Part shown: positions 42,259 through 57,200 of the stretch, piece after piece | Layout: each line of letters opens with the position of its first letter | How positions within the stretch are numbered: position 1 is the stretch's first letter | Assembly (NCBI GenBank): GCA_036571765.1 | Contig: BROE01000024.1 | Span: forward strand, 6,776,048-6,840,047 | Reading direction: 5' to 3' | Length of the DNA stretch: 64,000 nt | Source of the DNA: Plecoglossus altivelis | Lineage: Eukaryota > Chordata > Actinopteri > Osmeriformes > Plecoglossidae | Made by a program: the position numbers and the translations under genes | Notes under the pieces: model-generated | What the model saw: only the letters and a program-made list of their open reading frames with translations | Told to the model about the DNA's origin: nothing | Databases searched by the model: none

Positions 42259-45200
42259 GCACACAAGAATACAAAAGACAAAATGAGCGATAGTAGTGGT
42301 GGGGAAAGAAGGCTGCATAAATGACATATCCTGGGGTAGTGCTAGTAAGAGGCTCGTTGTCAGATTGAATTTGTTTATGTGTATTTGTCTGCTTGCGTGT
42401 TTCCATCCATCCATCTTTGAGCATAGACGAGTTGGCTGGGCCACGGATATACGTAATTGAAATGCGCTGAGCCAATTGGAACAGCATTGTTTAATGGCAA
42501 CATGTGTGGCATAAGCCTTGTTGGCTTGAATCCAGAACATCTATTTAAACACAGGAGTCTGATGTCTGTTCTCTATAAACACTGTACCTCCTATACCAAC
42601 CACAGAGATGGCACTAGTGTCAGTTTCAGTAGTCATGATTCAATGTGTAGCTCTCCCAAAAATCCTGATAGGGCAACAGTAAGGAAGTTATAAGATAAAA
42701 ACCCCTGGTACTGGGTGTGGTCAACATCTAAGGAGTACACTTTTGCGCAATTGCATTTTCGGCAACTCTGGCCCAATTTGACTTTTTCAAAGTCATGCCA
42801 CTGACAATGTCCTGCCAGTAGCCTTTTTCATCCCCTGTGCCATCAATTAAGCTTTTAATTATTTCTTGTCAAAGCCAGACACTGTCAGCATTTTAATTCT
42901 ACTATCAGAAATGTCATTAGGAGGCTGTTTGAACACTAAATCATTTGAGAAACTCCAAACCATTAAAGCCTATTGGTCTAGATGAGTTACTACTATGCTC
43001 TAAAAAGGTAATGGACAAATGACGCCATAGCTGAGCAAATTGCTCAACATCTTCAATGAGATGAGGGCCAGTAAGATAGTTTGCTCTCATTAAAACCAAA
43101 GAAGGGCAAGTTCAAATGCTGGAGGACACAGTGCCCCCACAGGGCACTTCAGAAGTTATGTCGAGTTTCATCTTGGAACTGGCAGAAAGTGTCTGGCAAA
43201 TAAATCACACACACAAGGTTGCAGTGTGCGAAGGTACTCAAGAAATGAAGAGATTAACTTCAAACAATATGTCCACCCATCATTTATAATCACCTGTGAT
43301 AGTTCCGGTAATAGATCAGGCTGTAAACTAATATTGACAGAGGCTTGACTAAAACACTAGGGGTGCAGTGTAAAAAGACTTGTGTGACCTTGTTCACTTG
43401 AGATACTGTATAGCATCATATTTCTCTATGTTTTAAGACAGGTGGGGGGGGGAGTGTGGTTTTGAACCAGCAGAAACAAGAGTTGACATGAGTTATTTTA
43501 GGCTATTGTGTGGAAGCTGCCCACGGAGGGAGGAGTAGGTGGAGGCAACGATGCAGCTGAACAGCAGGAGATGCAGTATAGGGGACCCAACGCTGACAAA
43601 TAACACCTCCACCTAGATCCAAAAGGGGGTGGGTGAGGTAGAGAAAGAGAGAGAGGAACAGAGAGAGGGCTAGGGGGGGACTATTGCTATGGGTTGATCT
43701 TGTTTCTGTGTATGTGTACCTCTGAGTGTAACAGAGAGAATGTTTGAAAGAAAGAGAGAGAGAGAGAGAGACTAATGCAAACTGAGAGTGAGTAAGAGAA
43801 AAAGGTAAAGGCGATGAGAAACACTCACAATGGAGTGTCTTCTCTCCAGTGGCCCGGGGCTGTGTGGGTGTAATAGATTAGACCAGTGTCTTGGGGCCTA
43901 TCTCCTGGCTAACCCCCGGCCTATTAGAGTGGCAGGTCCAGTCTCTCACCCTCACTCCTCTCCATCGCAGTGTGGACAGGAGCACCAGCGGGTTCGCTCA
44001 GACGCCACATCACTGCCACAGGCTAGGGGGGTAGAGGTGGGGGGATAGAGCTGCAAGGACAAGAACCAATGTGACTGATGGAAACACAATAAACTGAGCC
44101 TCTCCTCTCCACAGAGGCCACGGAATTCAATGCGACATCTAATGGCCTTCCCAGAAGCCCCGGCAGGCACTCATGATATGCTCATTGTGCTCCGTGTGCT
44201 CAATTGACTGGGAAGGGGGGATTTACATTTACATTTGGTTTATTTCATTTAGCAGATACTTTAATCCAAAATCAACATGCAAAATGCTGCACATAGGACG
44301 TACACTAGAATCCAGGCAAGGAACGGTTCGCAGTTACAAGCAACATTGCAGTGTAACTGCATCTCAGCTACTAGGGTTGGTGGGCAAAAGCCATAAACCA
44401 AAACAGTGTAACATTGTCAAGATCAAGTATGGCTGGCTCATGGAAGATGTTCTCCCAGAACCAAAACAAGGCAAGCTAAAGTCCACAGCAACACATTAGG
44501 GATCTTAGTTGGCGGGGTCAAGAATTCTGTTTCACATTTCTATCATGATGTATTCTCTGTTGTTGTTTCTTTTTCCTGTTTTTCAGCCTTGTATTGCCGT
44601 AAACATGCTGAATTAAAAATGTGTCACTGCTGTGTTGTGTTTACTGCCCAGCTTTGATTTGCTTGCCTGGGAGGAGAAGTTAAATGGGAAGAGAAGTGAA
44701 AGATTTATGACTGACATTGTACATACATAATACCAAATAGGATTTCCAGGACTCAGGAGCGTATTAAAGATTTAACAGGATTGTTCCATATCCAACCAGT
44801 CTTTCATCTTTAGCTTGTCATCTTCAGGTAAATTCACCTATGTTTTACGCTAACAAGTGAATCATGGCGCTAATGATAAGCTGTAGCACTAGGATTACTA
44901 TAGTACTGTGGCATTCAAAGGAAGAGACCATCTTTTCCACAAGGTGTTAACGCTAGGCCATCCTTCTTGTTAGACTGAGAGGGTGGGGGTGCTGCAGACA
45001 GAAGGGTAGGTCTGTGGAATTAAACGGCACACAGACAAATGAAGAACCTATTAAAAATGTATAATTCATCTTCCGTTTCCAAAATAAAGCACAGGGGAGT
45101 TGCAGAGGGGAGGGAAAAAAAACATCCAAGTGCGCAAAGGGAGGTAGATCTGAGGGATAGGGCAACAACAGCCTCAAATCAAAGCCAGAAAACTCTGATG

Positions 45201-48200
45201 AAAAAGAATCGCTTTTGACATTCCCGAATAAACCATATGTTCTGGTTTGAATGGCCTACAAGAACTGTGCTGTCCTTAATGTTGTGTTAACACACGTTAA
45301 ACAAAGGCTAAAACACATTTCAAAGCACATTTAACCAAGTACCTCCACTGTACCCATGAGATAATACCACTGATTAATCTCTAGAATAAAAAAAATAACA
45401 AATTCCCTAGGATCATAATGCCCTCAATTGAAAACCTTGGTTTCTCCATTCAGTAGCACCACCAGTGCAACGAAGGTGCACATTTACATATCAAAGGGCA
45501 CAGCATCGCGTCTAGAATTTCAAGCATATTCTGTTGTGATGTTGAAGAGCACCAGCACTGACACAAGAGGAAGTCTGTCTGTCCCCCTTCTACAAATGTC
45601 TCTCTACTGAGCTCATTCTCTTCCTCTGGTTGTCCTTTACCGTAATGAAAGGTTCAAGGCATCTCCAAAGGGGTGAGCTGTGCCATATTTACCCATAAGA
45701 CTTTTGTCCAAGCGTAAAGTAGGGCATGCATTAGAGAAGGTGGAGGGATATGTTCTGACAGGTACTAGTGATTGGGCCATCCTTTCTTCCCTGCATGAGA
45801 ATCCCTCCTGGCTCCTCGATCTTATTTGATTCTTTCCAACTCAAGGGTTGACACATTAGCAGTGCTTCTTATTAACTCAGACTTTCTCTCATTACCCCTC
45901 TTCACCCCATTTTGGTCCTGTTCCCCAGATTTTCTTTTTTTTACAGGCAGAAGCCATTAAAGAAAGATACAGTACCAGCCAATACTGGATCCATCATGGA
46001 AGTCAGACACATTAAAAGGCCAACGAAGCACTTGACATTTTTCCGTACCTAACCTAGATAACCCATGTTAATATATCGGATTCCATCTTGACATTTAATC
46101 ATGGTGGATGTGTCTTTGTTGTGACGACGCTGTTAAAATGACCTCATCCACCTCCATGCCTCAGTGTCCCACTGAGGCTATGATCATTCAGATGACATCA
46201 TCTCCTTCGGAGACAGTGTTGTCACAAGATGCTTATTCCAGGAATTATGGTGTTTACAAGCAAAAGCTCCTGACCTTGAAACATGCTGATGATGAGACTT
46301 GATGAAAGTGTCCCTTGGCTGAGTAACAATATCCACAGAAGGCATGCTAAAAGCAGTAGGAATATTTCAGTTGGACAGAGTTAGTACAACTAAAATTCAT
46401 TAATTCTAGTTCTTGATGTGAGTCAGTAATTCTGATTATAACAGTCTTGAAAATCTTTATTTTCCAGGTTTTTGTTTGACATACTTAGTTACCCATATGT
46501 ATTCCTGCCAATGAAGGAACGCAGTTACCCTACATGTCTTCATCTTAAGGTAGCTATTGTGACGATTAGACAGAGTTATGGCAGAGGTAGAATGTTTAGG
46601 TCTACATCCTAGTTGCAGTAGCACTGTGTGCCTGTGTGTGCCTGTGTGTGCCTGTGTGTGCCTGTGTGTGTGTGTGTGTGTAGTTGGAGTGTAGTGTCAT
46701 ATCTCCCTAGGTCTCCAGTGAGAGTGTGTCTAATGAGGCATCATGTATACCTCCTGCTACCCTCCACATCCCACCTGTGCATAGATTTTAGCTGAGCTCT
46801 GCATTGATGCTTCTGCATGTGTGGGCACTGGTGCCCTTCTTTCACCATAATGACACCCCAAAAAATGATATCAGCAGTTATTTACCTTACCAGTTGAAGA
46901 CAAAATGTACTTTTTGTAGATGTTAACAATGGCTTCATAAAATCAGTTTCCTTTTTTCATCCAGATACCGGTGTTGGAACTCCACAGAGAAAGTGTTGAA
47001 TGTTGTTACCATGGAAAGCGTGATCTTTTTTGCTGTCTTGTCTATCCCTGAGAGAGATTGAAAGCGACGGAGTGTATTTCCTGTCCAGAGATCCAATAGC
47101 TGCGCCCAGTGAGTTACATCTGGCTCACTGTAATCAAACCAATCATGGCGCCTGATGGCCAATGATTGCTCTAAGATTGGCTCTGCTTCACACAGCCTCT
47201 TTTTTGTCCGACACCTGGTCTAGATCTGAAGTTACAGAACCGTGGATATGGAGGCAAGACAGGAACCTTCTGCCATCCCTTCGGTCAGATCTCTGCATTG
47301 CCTCTGATGGTTTAAAATGCTTAGCTAAATGCTGTAAAGCCTCAACCCCGAGCTATTACAGACCAACAAGTCATAACATAAATGCCCAAATCAATAAGAG
47401 ACTGCGAGATAGCCATCCTTGTTTGCTCACTAAAATGAAAGAGCATTGTGGATAACCCTCAGCTTTGCATAGTATGTGCCTTTTCTTCAAATATCCTCTC
47501 CTCATTCACGATTACTTACTGTTTTCACATGGGTGTCATAAGGAACTTGAATATGCCACAGGAATTCTTGGGGTCTGGGGCGGAGAGATAGCATTTGCCT
47601 CTGTGTTGTTAGTCATTTTCAAATACACAGAAAGGGAATTTCTCTCATGTGACTGAGGACCAGCGGAGCGTGACGGCAGGCTCACGCGAGCACGGCCGGT
47701 CACACATGAGAAGGCAGGAGACAGGCAGAAGCACAAGCATGGGTGTCACTACCGTCAGATGTTTACACCACTCCCGGCCCCAGACATGGCTTGCCATGCA
47801 CTCTCAGCACAAGCTAATTGACCCTATGCTGAGATGGTGAGAGGCAAGGGAGTCAGAACTTGTATGTCTTTGGATTTTGCGTAGAGTACAGTGTGACTGA
47901 ACAGCAAAACATGTCTGCTCTACTATCTCAAGCCCGTAATATATGATGCTACGCTCGTGTTTATTTGGCTTTGGAAAGGTCTTGGCCAAAATGATGACGC
48001 TACAGAGGATTTAAAAGCTCTAATGGTGTTTTAAAACGACACACCTTTTATGTGGTCTGTTGAAGAACAATTCATTCTATTCACTTTTACCATTTACAGC
48101 CATAAAAGTGGTTAAAACAAAGTTGAAAATATAACATTCCAAACCAAAAGGTTTGCATTTGTCGTTTGTCAAAAGCAGTTGACACAAACACTGTTTCCTT

Positions 48201-51200
48201 AATATATATTCATGTGGTGTGCTGCAAAACTACTCCAAATAAAATAGTCTAATCTGGATTTGGAGTACATTGTTAAACAGTGTTTAAGCACTAAAAGTAG
48301 CACTTGGCCAAAACAACAAAACTTCAAAAGTGATTTGTGGAAAATGTAATCCTCCCTGCCTGTTTCCTTCTTTTCTAGCCTTTGGACTACGAAAACAAGA
48401 AGTCTTACACCTTTAAGGTGGACGCATCCAACGCCCATGTGGACCCACGGTTCCACAGCTTTGGGGCCTTTAAGGACACAGCTACAGTCAAGATTAACGT
48501 TCTAGATGTGGATGAGCCCCCAGTGTTCAATAAACCCTCCTACATGATGGATGTGTATGAGGACACGCCAGTGGGCATCATCATCGGAGCTGTGACTGCT
48601 CAAGACTTGGACGCCAGCAGCAGTCCTGTAAGGTACAGTTAAAGTTTTAGGAAAAGATCAACATACAATTTGTCTTTGGAATCTCAGCAGGTGACTTGAA
48701 TTTGGGGTTCTTATACAGTACCAATGCAACCCATGCCAAGTTTTCTTTCATCTACATGCAAATGTAAACTAGCACACACAGACTTGTATGCTAAATACAA
48801 CCAGAGCACTGCATTGTAGACACGAAGGTCCTGTTTGGAGTTTGCTTTGTTAAAACATGTATGAAGGATTTTTGTTCTTCTAGTCTATCAGTTATTTTCT
48901 GCTCAGATTTCTTTTGAGTTTTTCTACTGATGATTTTCCAAGATGTGCAACTTCAGGGGTGGGTCACAAATGGCAAAGAACCTCCGGTTGCAGCAAGAGG
49001 TATATTTGTTTTATAATGAATATTTTATTTCGTAAAAGACAATGGAAAAGCCTAGGCTGAGTTTGTGGTACAAAAAGCGATGGCTCTCTTGTTCAGTACT
49101 TTACTTTGGAGGGATTTAATTATTCACAAGCTCATTGGTAGACATTGTTCAGTTTTCATCCTATCGGAGAAGTGATTCATACACTGTACTTCAAAACAGT
49201 CCAATGCCACTCCATGCATAGGAGAAGGCGCTTTTAAGGTTTGACTCAACCTGCTCTTCCTGATTCTGGAGTGCGGATCATTGAATCAATCTCCATGGAA
49301 AAAAGAAAAGGTATAAATATTGCATCCCCTCACAGTCAAATGTTCACGAACAAGACCTCAAGTCTATATCACTCATAGCCTTCTGATATGCTGAAAGGTC
49401 ATGAAGATATGGGGGACTTATATATGCGATCGTAAGTTTTACCATGTTGTTGTACTTTTCAAAAATATATGCAATAATGGAGGAATAACCCAAACAACCT
49501 ATTTGAGATGGAGTCATGCTATGTATTAATTTAAAAAATGCATGAAGTATTCATTTTATAACTGATGGTTTCTGGTGTCCTTGCATAGTAGAGAGATTAG
49601 TAAATCTTTTCATTTCTAATACAAAAGCTTAATTTGAAAACATCTTCACATTGAAAGAATATAGGCATTCATGTTTGAAGAAAAAAATCTAAACTGTTAT
49701 GGTATGATCAATTCTCATAAGACTTGAAGACATTTTTTGCAAGATTCAAACAGACAACTTTCAATTTGGAAGCCTCACTGAACTCAAAGCTTACTGATGG
49801 TGGTTGAGATTTACCTATAAATCCACCTTAGGAGCTATACCCCAAGGATAGATTAGAAGCCTTGAAGTCTTTGAACAAGTGATCAGAGTTCTTGTGTAAT
49901 ATTCATCAAAAAGAATGAGGCTGAATGTTTTTGGCAAGATCAGGTCTACATCAAGGCTCCTCACAAAACAGGGTTAAAGAGAGGTCCAGGATAATTGCTA
50001 ATTTCACAGAAAAATACTGACAAAATGCACAAAGTACATGGCTTATCCACATGTTTCTTGTATACATGATCATGCATACGAATAAGCAGGAGGATGTGGC
50101 TACGCCTCTGTCTACAAATGACTGACACAAACTCTACACACATCAGACAGTACTAGAAGAGCCAGATATTATGAATATTCATGATGCCCCATTACATGCC
50201 ATTCAAATTCAGAACCATCATGAGAGCATTTCACATTCAAATGGGACAAGAGCACAGAGGCAGCTTACAGGGATGCAGCAGGATAAGGGCACACCAGCAC
50301 GGCAATGTGCCAACTTACATCCCTGAAACTATTTGATAAACTTTTCCTAGCCCTGGATAGATCTTTTCTCGAGAATATGGAAATTGATGTTTTAAACTAT
50401 TTATGGTGCTCTGAAAGACATTTGGTCAGCATAACATTATAACTGTCTCTTCATTATCCATCTGCTGTGTGCTGTGTGCCTCTGTCATCTATCTTATTGG
50501 GGAAATGGATGACTATCACACCCTATCCATCTAGTCAAACCTCACCCCTTTTCAAATGCCAAACAGCAAAATATGTCTGGATCCATCAAGGTTGTTCATG
50601 GTGAGAAAATGGCAATGTTTTACTTTGTATTCAGGTATTCCATTGATTGGAAGAGTGACCTGGACAGTTACTTTGACATCGATCCAGTAAAGGGAACATT
50701 ATCCACCAACGAACTCCTGGACAGAGAGAGCATTGCCCAGCACAACATCTTCATTGTGGCCACCAAACTTAGTAAGTGTCATGGCGATGGTGATTCATGT
50801 ATGTGCCGCTGTTCTGCTTTCCGTCGGAATCAGTGGGAATGATTTAGCGCGGTTTTACTCAAGCCAATAGTCAATCCCATTTCTGTTGGTTTACGGGCGA
50901 CCATAAAGCACGATGACTCCACTAGAGCGTGGACTGTCAGGACATTGTCTCCTCTAGCTGAGCTTACCTCTTCTTACTTTCTTCAACAATGCATACGTGC
51001 CCTCCCTGACTTCAGAGTGAATATAGTGCGGTATAAAAACAAACATAAAAACATGTTAGAACAATTTATGGATTTGAACTTGCATGCAAATGGCATGTGT
51101 GGAAAAGATTATGTAAACTGTGACTTTAAAACATCAAGCTAATTATGTTTTTCTGAAGGAAATGCAGGAAATTTCCTGATAAATAAGCAAATCCATCGTC

Positions 51201-54200
51201 ATCAAGTCATCAAATCGGCTAAGAGCCGTCAAAGTCATTATCTCTGAGGCAGTCTGGTGCTTAATCAAAATTACCCTCGCTGTATATTCATTAGGATGGA
51301 CTGTGAAATAAGGGCCGTTAAAAGTTGGGTGTTTTATTGCCTTGGAAACTGGTATTAGTCACTTCCTTCCATCCCACCGACCAACCCTGCCCTTAGCAAC
51401 CTCCCCTCCCCTCTCAAGGTCACCGTGGAAAAAATGCTAATGTTGTTCATATGTGGGTCGGTGATTGGTGAAGGCCCTCAGTGGTGAAGGCTCTCAGTGG
51501 TAAAGACTCTGGGTCAGGGAAGCGGGAGCAGTGTGGGGGGGAGCATGTGTATTTCAGACTTGGCATGTGAATCTGCACTAGTAGAGGCCCGTGGGACTGT
51601 ACCCTACCTCATCAGCTCCCCATCATGCACCTGTCCAGGCTTCTGCCAACCAACCAGCCCGCCCGCCACCCCATCCCACTCCACCCCCCACACCCCATAC
51701 ATACACACACACACAAACACACATCTACACTGGCCATCTTCCTGGATAGTGCTCTGTCCCACTGAGAGGACTGCATTCAGGTGCTTGCATGTGGATGCTG
51801 ACAGTCACTGGATAGTACAGTACAGTAAAGCCTTAATGAAAGCCATCCATTATACATAAATCTGGGACTCCCTCTGGGATCAGAGTTTCGTTGCCCAACC
51901 TTTCACTTCAGATCAGTTTTCTATGACCTTGCGGCTTGGCAAAGCACATTATAGATCTTTTATGGCTGTTATCAGTGATACATCTGGCTGCCATCATATC
52001 TGTGTGAACTGACATTTCCTTGCACTAAGGGCCAACAAGGAAAAACAAATTGGCCAAGGCCTCCAGACTGCGTCAAAGGAATACAAATTTAATAGTATTA
52101 TTGCTACAGTGAAGACAGAAAATAAGGATGCCAAATAAGTATTAAAACTAGCATGATATACACTCGCAACATTGATTTCAATCTATGCGGAAAGGAAAAG
52201 TTATGGAAAAATTGTTGCTGGCATTCACATTAATCTCACACATCACAACCGCTCTCTATTAGACGTCACTGTTTGTCCCCAGACTACGCTGCGTTCAAAA
52301 TGTGTATTATTATCTAAGTCTAAATCTTCCCAGCATTTCCAAGTGTACTTTCACCACATCTTTTGTGATTCATCATGGTCAATCCCTTTCCACTTCTCAC
52401 CCTCAGTTATTACGCCATCTGTTATTGTTTGGCCATTTACCAATGTGGTGATTAAAGAATCCCACATATTTAGAGTTGTGTGACATTTACCATGCTTGTG
52501 GGGGGTGTTTTACCTGCATAGACATCTAACCTTCTTCGACAGAAGATGCCGGCAGTGGCTGAAGTCTCTCAGATCTCTATAACTGCTACCAGACACTGCA
52601 GTCATGCAGCAAAATGAGACCACTGTCTGCAGCTCCTCAGAGGCACACATTTCACAGTACTGACGCAGAAGGTGTTCTAGTAAATGTGTGGGCTGCGAAC
52701 ACATCAGCCACTGGGGGAGTTTAGATCAATTGACCATTCCTAAATTAGCACAGAAAAACATTTTCATTCATACTTCCTTTTTTTTTATTGACTCTATTTG
52801 ATGGGACAATGGGTGGGCGCATTTGTCCTCTTTGTCTACTTGTCTTTGCTGTTTGGTTTTGGATCCATGTTATTTCTTTTCTTATAACTACAAGGTGTTG
52901 AAGTGCATCTTAGTAAACATACAAAAACTGATGAATCAGGCAATTGTGTTTTTGTATTGCATTCGTAATCAGTTAATCTATAACATTTACGTGGAAATTA
53001 CAGTTTGAGATATAGACTCAATTTACATATAGAAAGGCTTTTTGACAAAAACATGTTTGATAGCTAATTCTATTCAAGTATGTCTTATAATTACAAGTCT
53101 ATTCCAAGATTATGTACACATAATGTACACCTAAGTAACATACGTCACTTCACATATGGATGTGCAATAGATTTAAGTAATCCAACTATACCATTGCTCC
53201 ATCTAGTGGGAGTGTAAAAACATTGACACAATCTCAAAGTCAGAGAGTTACTTTAATGTATTTATCCTTCAACTCTATATACACCCTGGAATAATGTATC
53301 ATTTAACCTTTTTTCCTGAATTGAGTTGTAAGCAATCACATTGTCCTACTGTACAACATTGACCCTTTCATCAAGGTCTACTTTTCCTCCTGTCATCACA
53401 AATCTGCAGTTGTTGCACAAAACTTTTTTAAGGCCAAGGGAAACCGTAGGGGACCTTGATAGAAAGAGATCACAGGGTTTCTCCTGGCACAGCATCAATG
53501 TTTGTGGTTCGGTCACTGCCACACAGCAAATCCCATACTCTGTCATTTTTACCTGGGTGGGAAGATTGCTTTTCCATCAAGGTCACGCACAGGTTACTAA
53601 CTGAGCCATAGCCGTATCTGCCCTTCTGTTGGCGAGACGTTCCTACTGTTCCTACTGCACACACACACGCACACTCACACAAACACACACACACACACAC
53701 ATGTACATGCCCACACACAGCCAGCACATATGCAATCATAGATACAAATGTAAAGTACACACACTCTCACACACACACAGACTCTAAGCTCCAACTAGAG
53801 AGCAAAGCCTATTTTCACACGAAATCCATAAAGTTTTCTTTACTTTGACTTTCGCATTTAAAAGAATATTTCCCCGGAGCTCGAACAATATTGTAATCTC
53901 GTAAAAGTAAGACAGGTTCTTGTTGGCACCTCCCTAGAGACCTTTCCCTCAGTAATTAATATGTGCCTCGCATCTCTGCAGCTTTCCCAAGATAAAAAAA
54001 AAAAAAACGTTGCGAAGCCAAACGAAAACCAGCTTGTGCTGACTTTTAAAAGGATATTCACCAGTACAATGGATACAACCAAGGACAGGTACTGCATACA
54101 GCTGGCTACATAGCTGGAACATTCGATCTTCGGTTAGTGTTCTCTGGTCATTTAAAAACTGCTGTTTGGTTCTAAAACGTTTGAAGCCTGTGCAAGCTAA

Positions 54201-57200
54201 CTGAATCCTTAAAGGTATGCAAATTCCAGAGTTGCAGTTACAGAATATAACCACCGGATGTCAGGGATGTGTAATCAATTCCCAACTTGTTTCAATTGAT
54301 TTCTCGTTCACTTCACTTCTTTTGGTAAAGCAAAGTCCGCTCTGTACTGAAGATTGCTTATCCAAATTATCAGTGTAACAATGCTGTTGTTGTTGTTGTA
54401 GTATCATGTTTGATGTGTTGTATATTTGGTTTTGTTCCTCCTCAGATAGTCCTGTTCTAACAAGCAAAGTGGCTGTCACTGTGCATGTCCTGGACATTAA
54501 CGAGTTTCCCCCAGAGCTGTCTACACCCTACGACACTTATGTGTGTGAAAATGCCAAAGTAGGGCAGGTACGTTATCATGATGGGAGTGTGTGCATGTGG
54601 GTGCAAATATGTTTCTGTGTGTGAACTTGAATGTATGCAAGTGTGCACATAGTTGGGTGTGTGTACTTTGTGTACAAACACGTGTTCCTACTGGTAGGGA
54701 CAGTTTTGACATAGCTGTGATTGTGAACAGATAGACAAGATAGAAATGACACTAAGGAAAGGAATTCCCATTTTGAGCCATGATGCATATGTGCCATTGT
54801 GGGCCAGATCTGTACATATCTCAAACACTATTCCTTTATGGCTCATGCCAGGCAGGATATCCTTTAAACATGAGCCGCCGAGTTCAGATGATACTGTATA
54901 TTTGGGATGCAGCAGAATATTGCGCATTGTAAACCACCTGTGCCTACAAATGAGCCCATTAACAGACATCTACATGCAGTTAACGTTCTGAGCAAGAGCA
55001 AGGTTGGCGCTTGATCAAACAGCCAGAGTCTCTCCAATCACAAACCAAGGATGCCCTGCTCATCCTCTGATTTCAGAGAAACATTACAGATAGTCTGTGG
55101 GAGCATTTTGCTGAAAATATGTGGTTTTCCTGACTTCATATGAGGCCCCATGGTGTGACCACTTTCAGTTCTGAACTGGACCGTTGGCTAACTATACAGG
55201 CATCAATCACTGCTGTTGTTTACCCCTCACTTTACCCGTCCTTTCAGGAGGGCGCTGTCTTTGACTTCAAGGTTTTTTTCCCCATACCGGTAGTTTTCAC
55301 AGCATGGGATCCAACAGTGTTTTCGCACAGCTGGGCGATAATAAAGAATTTCCGGTCTTCACTTGCAAAACCCACTATAAGTTGTCCTTGATGATTAGCT
55401 TCGCTCATGCTGCTAAAGAATATATACAGGTAGCCTCCTTCTTCAGAAGCATGTCTTGCTGTGCCGCAACCTCCCATGAAAAGTAATCTATGACCAGGAT
55501 GGATCCTAGCGAGAGAAAAAGCTAAAATGTCCATGTGAAAGCGGAGTGAACGAATACATGAAAAAGAAGCGAGGCCTCAAACTGAGATGTTCTCCTGAAG
55601 ACTGCCAAGTGTTTGCAGAGAAAAAAAAGTTTGTTTCTAACTTACTTGGACTAGAACAGTACCTACTGAATCAATGCCACAGCGTCAAGAAAAATGATTG
55701 TTTGCTATGGGTATCAAAATACAGATTGTTGTTTTAAATCTTCACTGTATGTTGCTTTGGAGATTCTTATATTGAGAACCATGCTTGTAGAAGAACTTGA
55801 ATTGATTTTTGGGAGGATTAGTAAAGGTTTGATTTTTCATTATACACCATATGGATTTTATTGTGGATGGACATTGGTCTATAGATAATCTTTCTCTGAT
55901 AGTTATTGTAGTGTATTGTGAGGCATGAAGGAGAACTAGCATTAGTTGTTCTCAAGCTTGGCAGAGTTTGATTATGTATTCATAGGAGTCGGTCTGGGAA
56001 TATATTCGCTTGGATGAAGTTTGGAGAAAATGTTGAAAGGAGCAAGATTTCAATATTGATGTTAGACTTTAAACTTTTTGGAACAAATTTCAAGTCAAAA
56101 TATAGACTCTTAAAAAGAGGGTTTCCCTAAAGAGAGAGTGCTTTATTTGTCTAAGCATTATTTAAATAACAGACAGGGAACCATCTGTTTCTTTCTTGCT
56201 GAGGGAAATTGAATATTTTCCTCAAATCCCCGAAACACATTTAATGGCAATACAAAGTAACTAAGCTTTTCATTTAAGTGATTAAGTAGTAAACAGGAGT
56301 TTAGAAATAATTTAATACTTAAATGAAAATGATGTACAGTGAGATTCTTGTTTTATCCATGGAAATGTTGTCAATCTTTTAATGAGCACTCATTTCATTT
56401 CTATTCATTGTATTTTTGTAGTTATACATTTTTGCATTTTCACAGGTTATTCAAACAATTAGTGCAAAGGACCAAGATCTATCTCCCATTGGTCAGAAGT
56501 TCTCATTCAAATCACCTGAAGATGAAAACAAGAATTTTTCCATCCGGGACTTTGGAAGTGAGTTTTATTCGTACGGTTTTTACTTTTAGCTTGTATGACA
56601 GACCTGTAAATCAATCTCAGGTTTCTATGACAAACATAAAATGTGTGGCTGTGATCATTACTGTCAGAAATGACACAGTCTTATTGACAGCAATATTTGG
56701 GAACAAGTTGCCTGCATCCTTTATGAACAGACACCCTCCTCTAGAATGCATGAAAGTCACATTTTATTTGTCTAGAAGAGTATAATGACATCTCCCAGTG
56801 GGAATAAACGATGGTCCTTTGAAGTCTTGCAGGCAGGGAGGTTGAGAAAAAGTAGGAGGTGGCATGAAGAAGTTGGATAGACAAATGCATTCTTTCACCT
56901 CCATGAGTCCTGGGTTGACCCCGTGATCCAGTTTTACCTCATGGACACACCGTCCAGCTCTTTACGGCTCTGTTCATGCCAGGATGCTGCCAGACGCAAT
57001 CTCTAGACAAAGGGCTGAGATCTGATACATGAGGACAGGCAAGCTCCGGGGGCAGGTCTGGTGAAGGCAGGTGAAAAGGAAGGGGGGAAAAAGAGATTGA
57101 GTGTAACATGCTAGGTGTGCTAAACAACGGCTGACCCCTCTATGTCAGAAAGTCCAAAGCCTTGTCAGTGGAACCAGCCCTGACAGAGGTCAGGCAGTGG

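Larger units (their letters stand above)
39384..48378 (+). other. cdh12: cdh12 intron 5 (9.0 kb)
   Basis: Phase 0, gtagg to ttttctag. It holds most of the microsatellites, the (ATTTAC)n-type dispersed repeat, a purine-rich stretch near 43620-43800 and a CpG-dense patch at 47663-47699. No supported gene on either strand. Confidence 0.9.
50772..54445 (+). other. cdh12: cdh12 intron 7 (3.7 kb)
   Basis: Phase 1, gtaag to cctcag. It holds the 16-bp tandem repeat and CA tracts. No supported gene. Confidence 0.9.

Noticed and set aside
42011..42487. 158-codon minus-strand frame in intron 5
   Set aside because: Its centre is Cys/Val repeat from the CA tract; no other support.
51497..51859. 120-codon + strand frame in intron 7
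   Set aside because: Pro/His/Thr-rich because of CA-rich sequence; starts inside the 16-bp tandem repeat; no homology.
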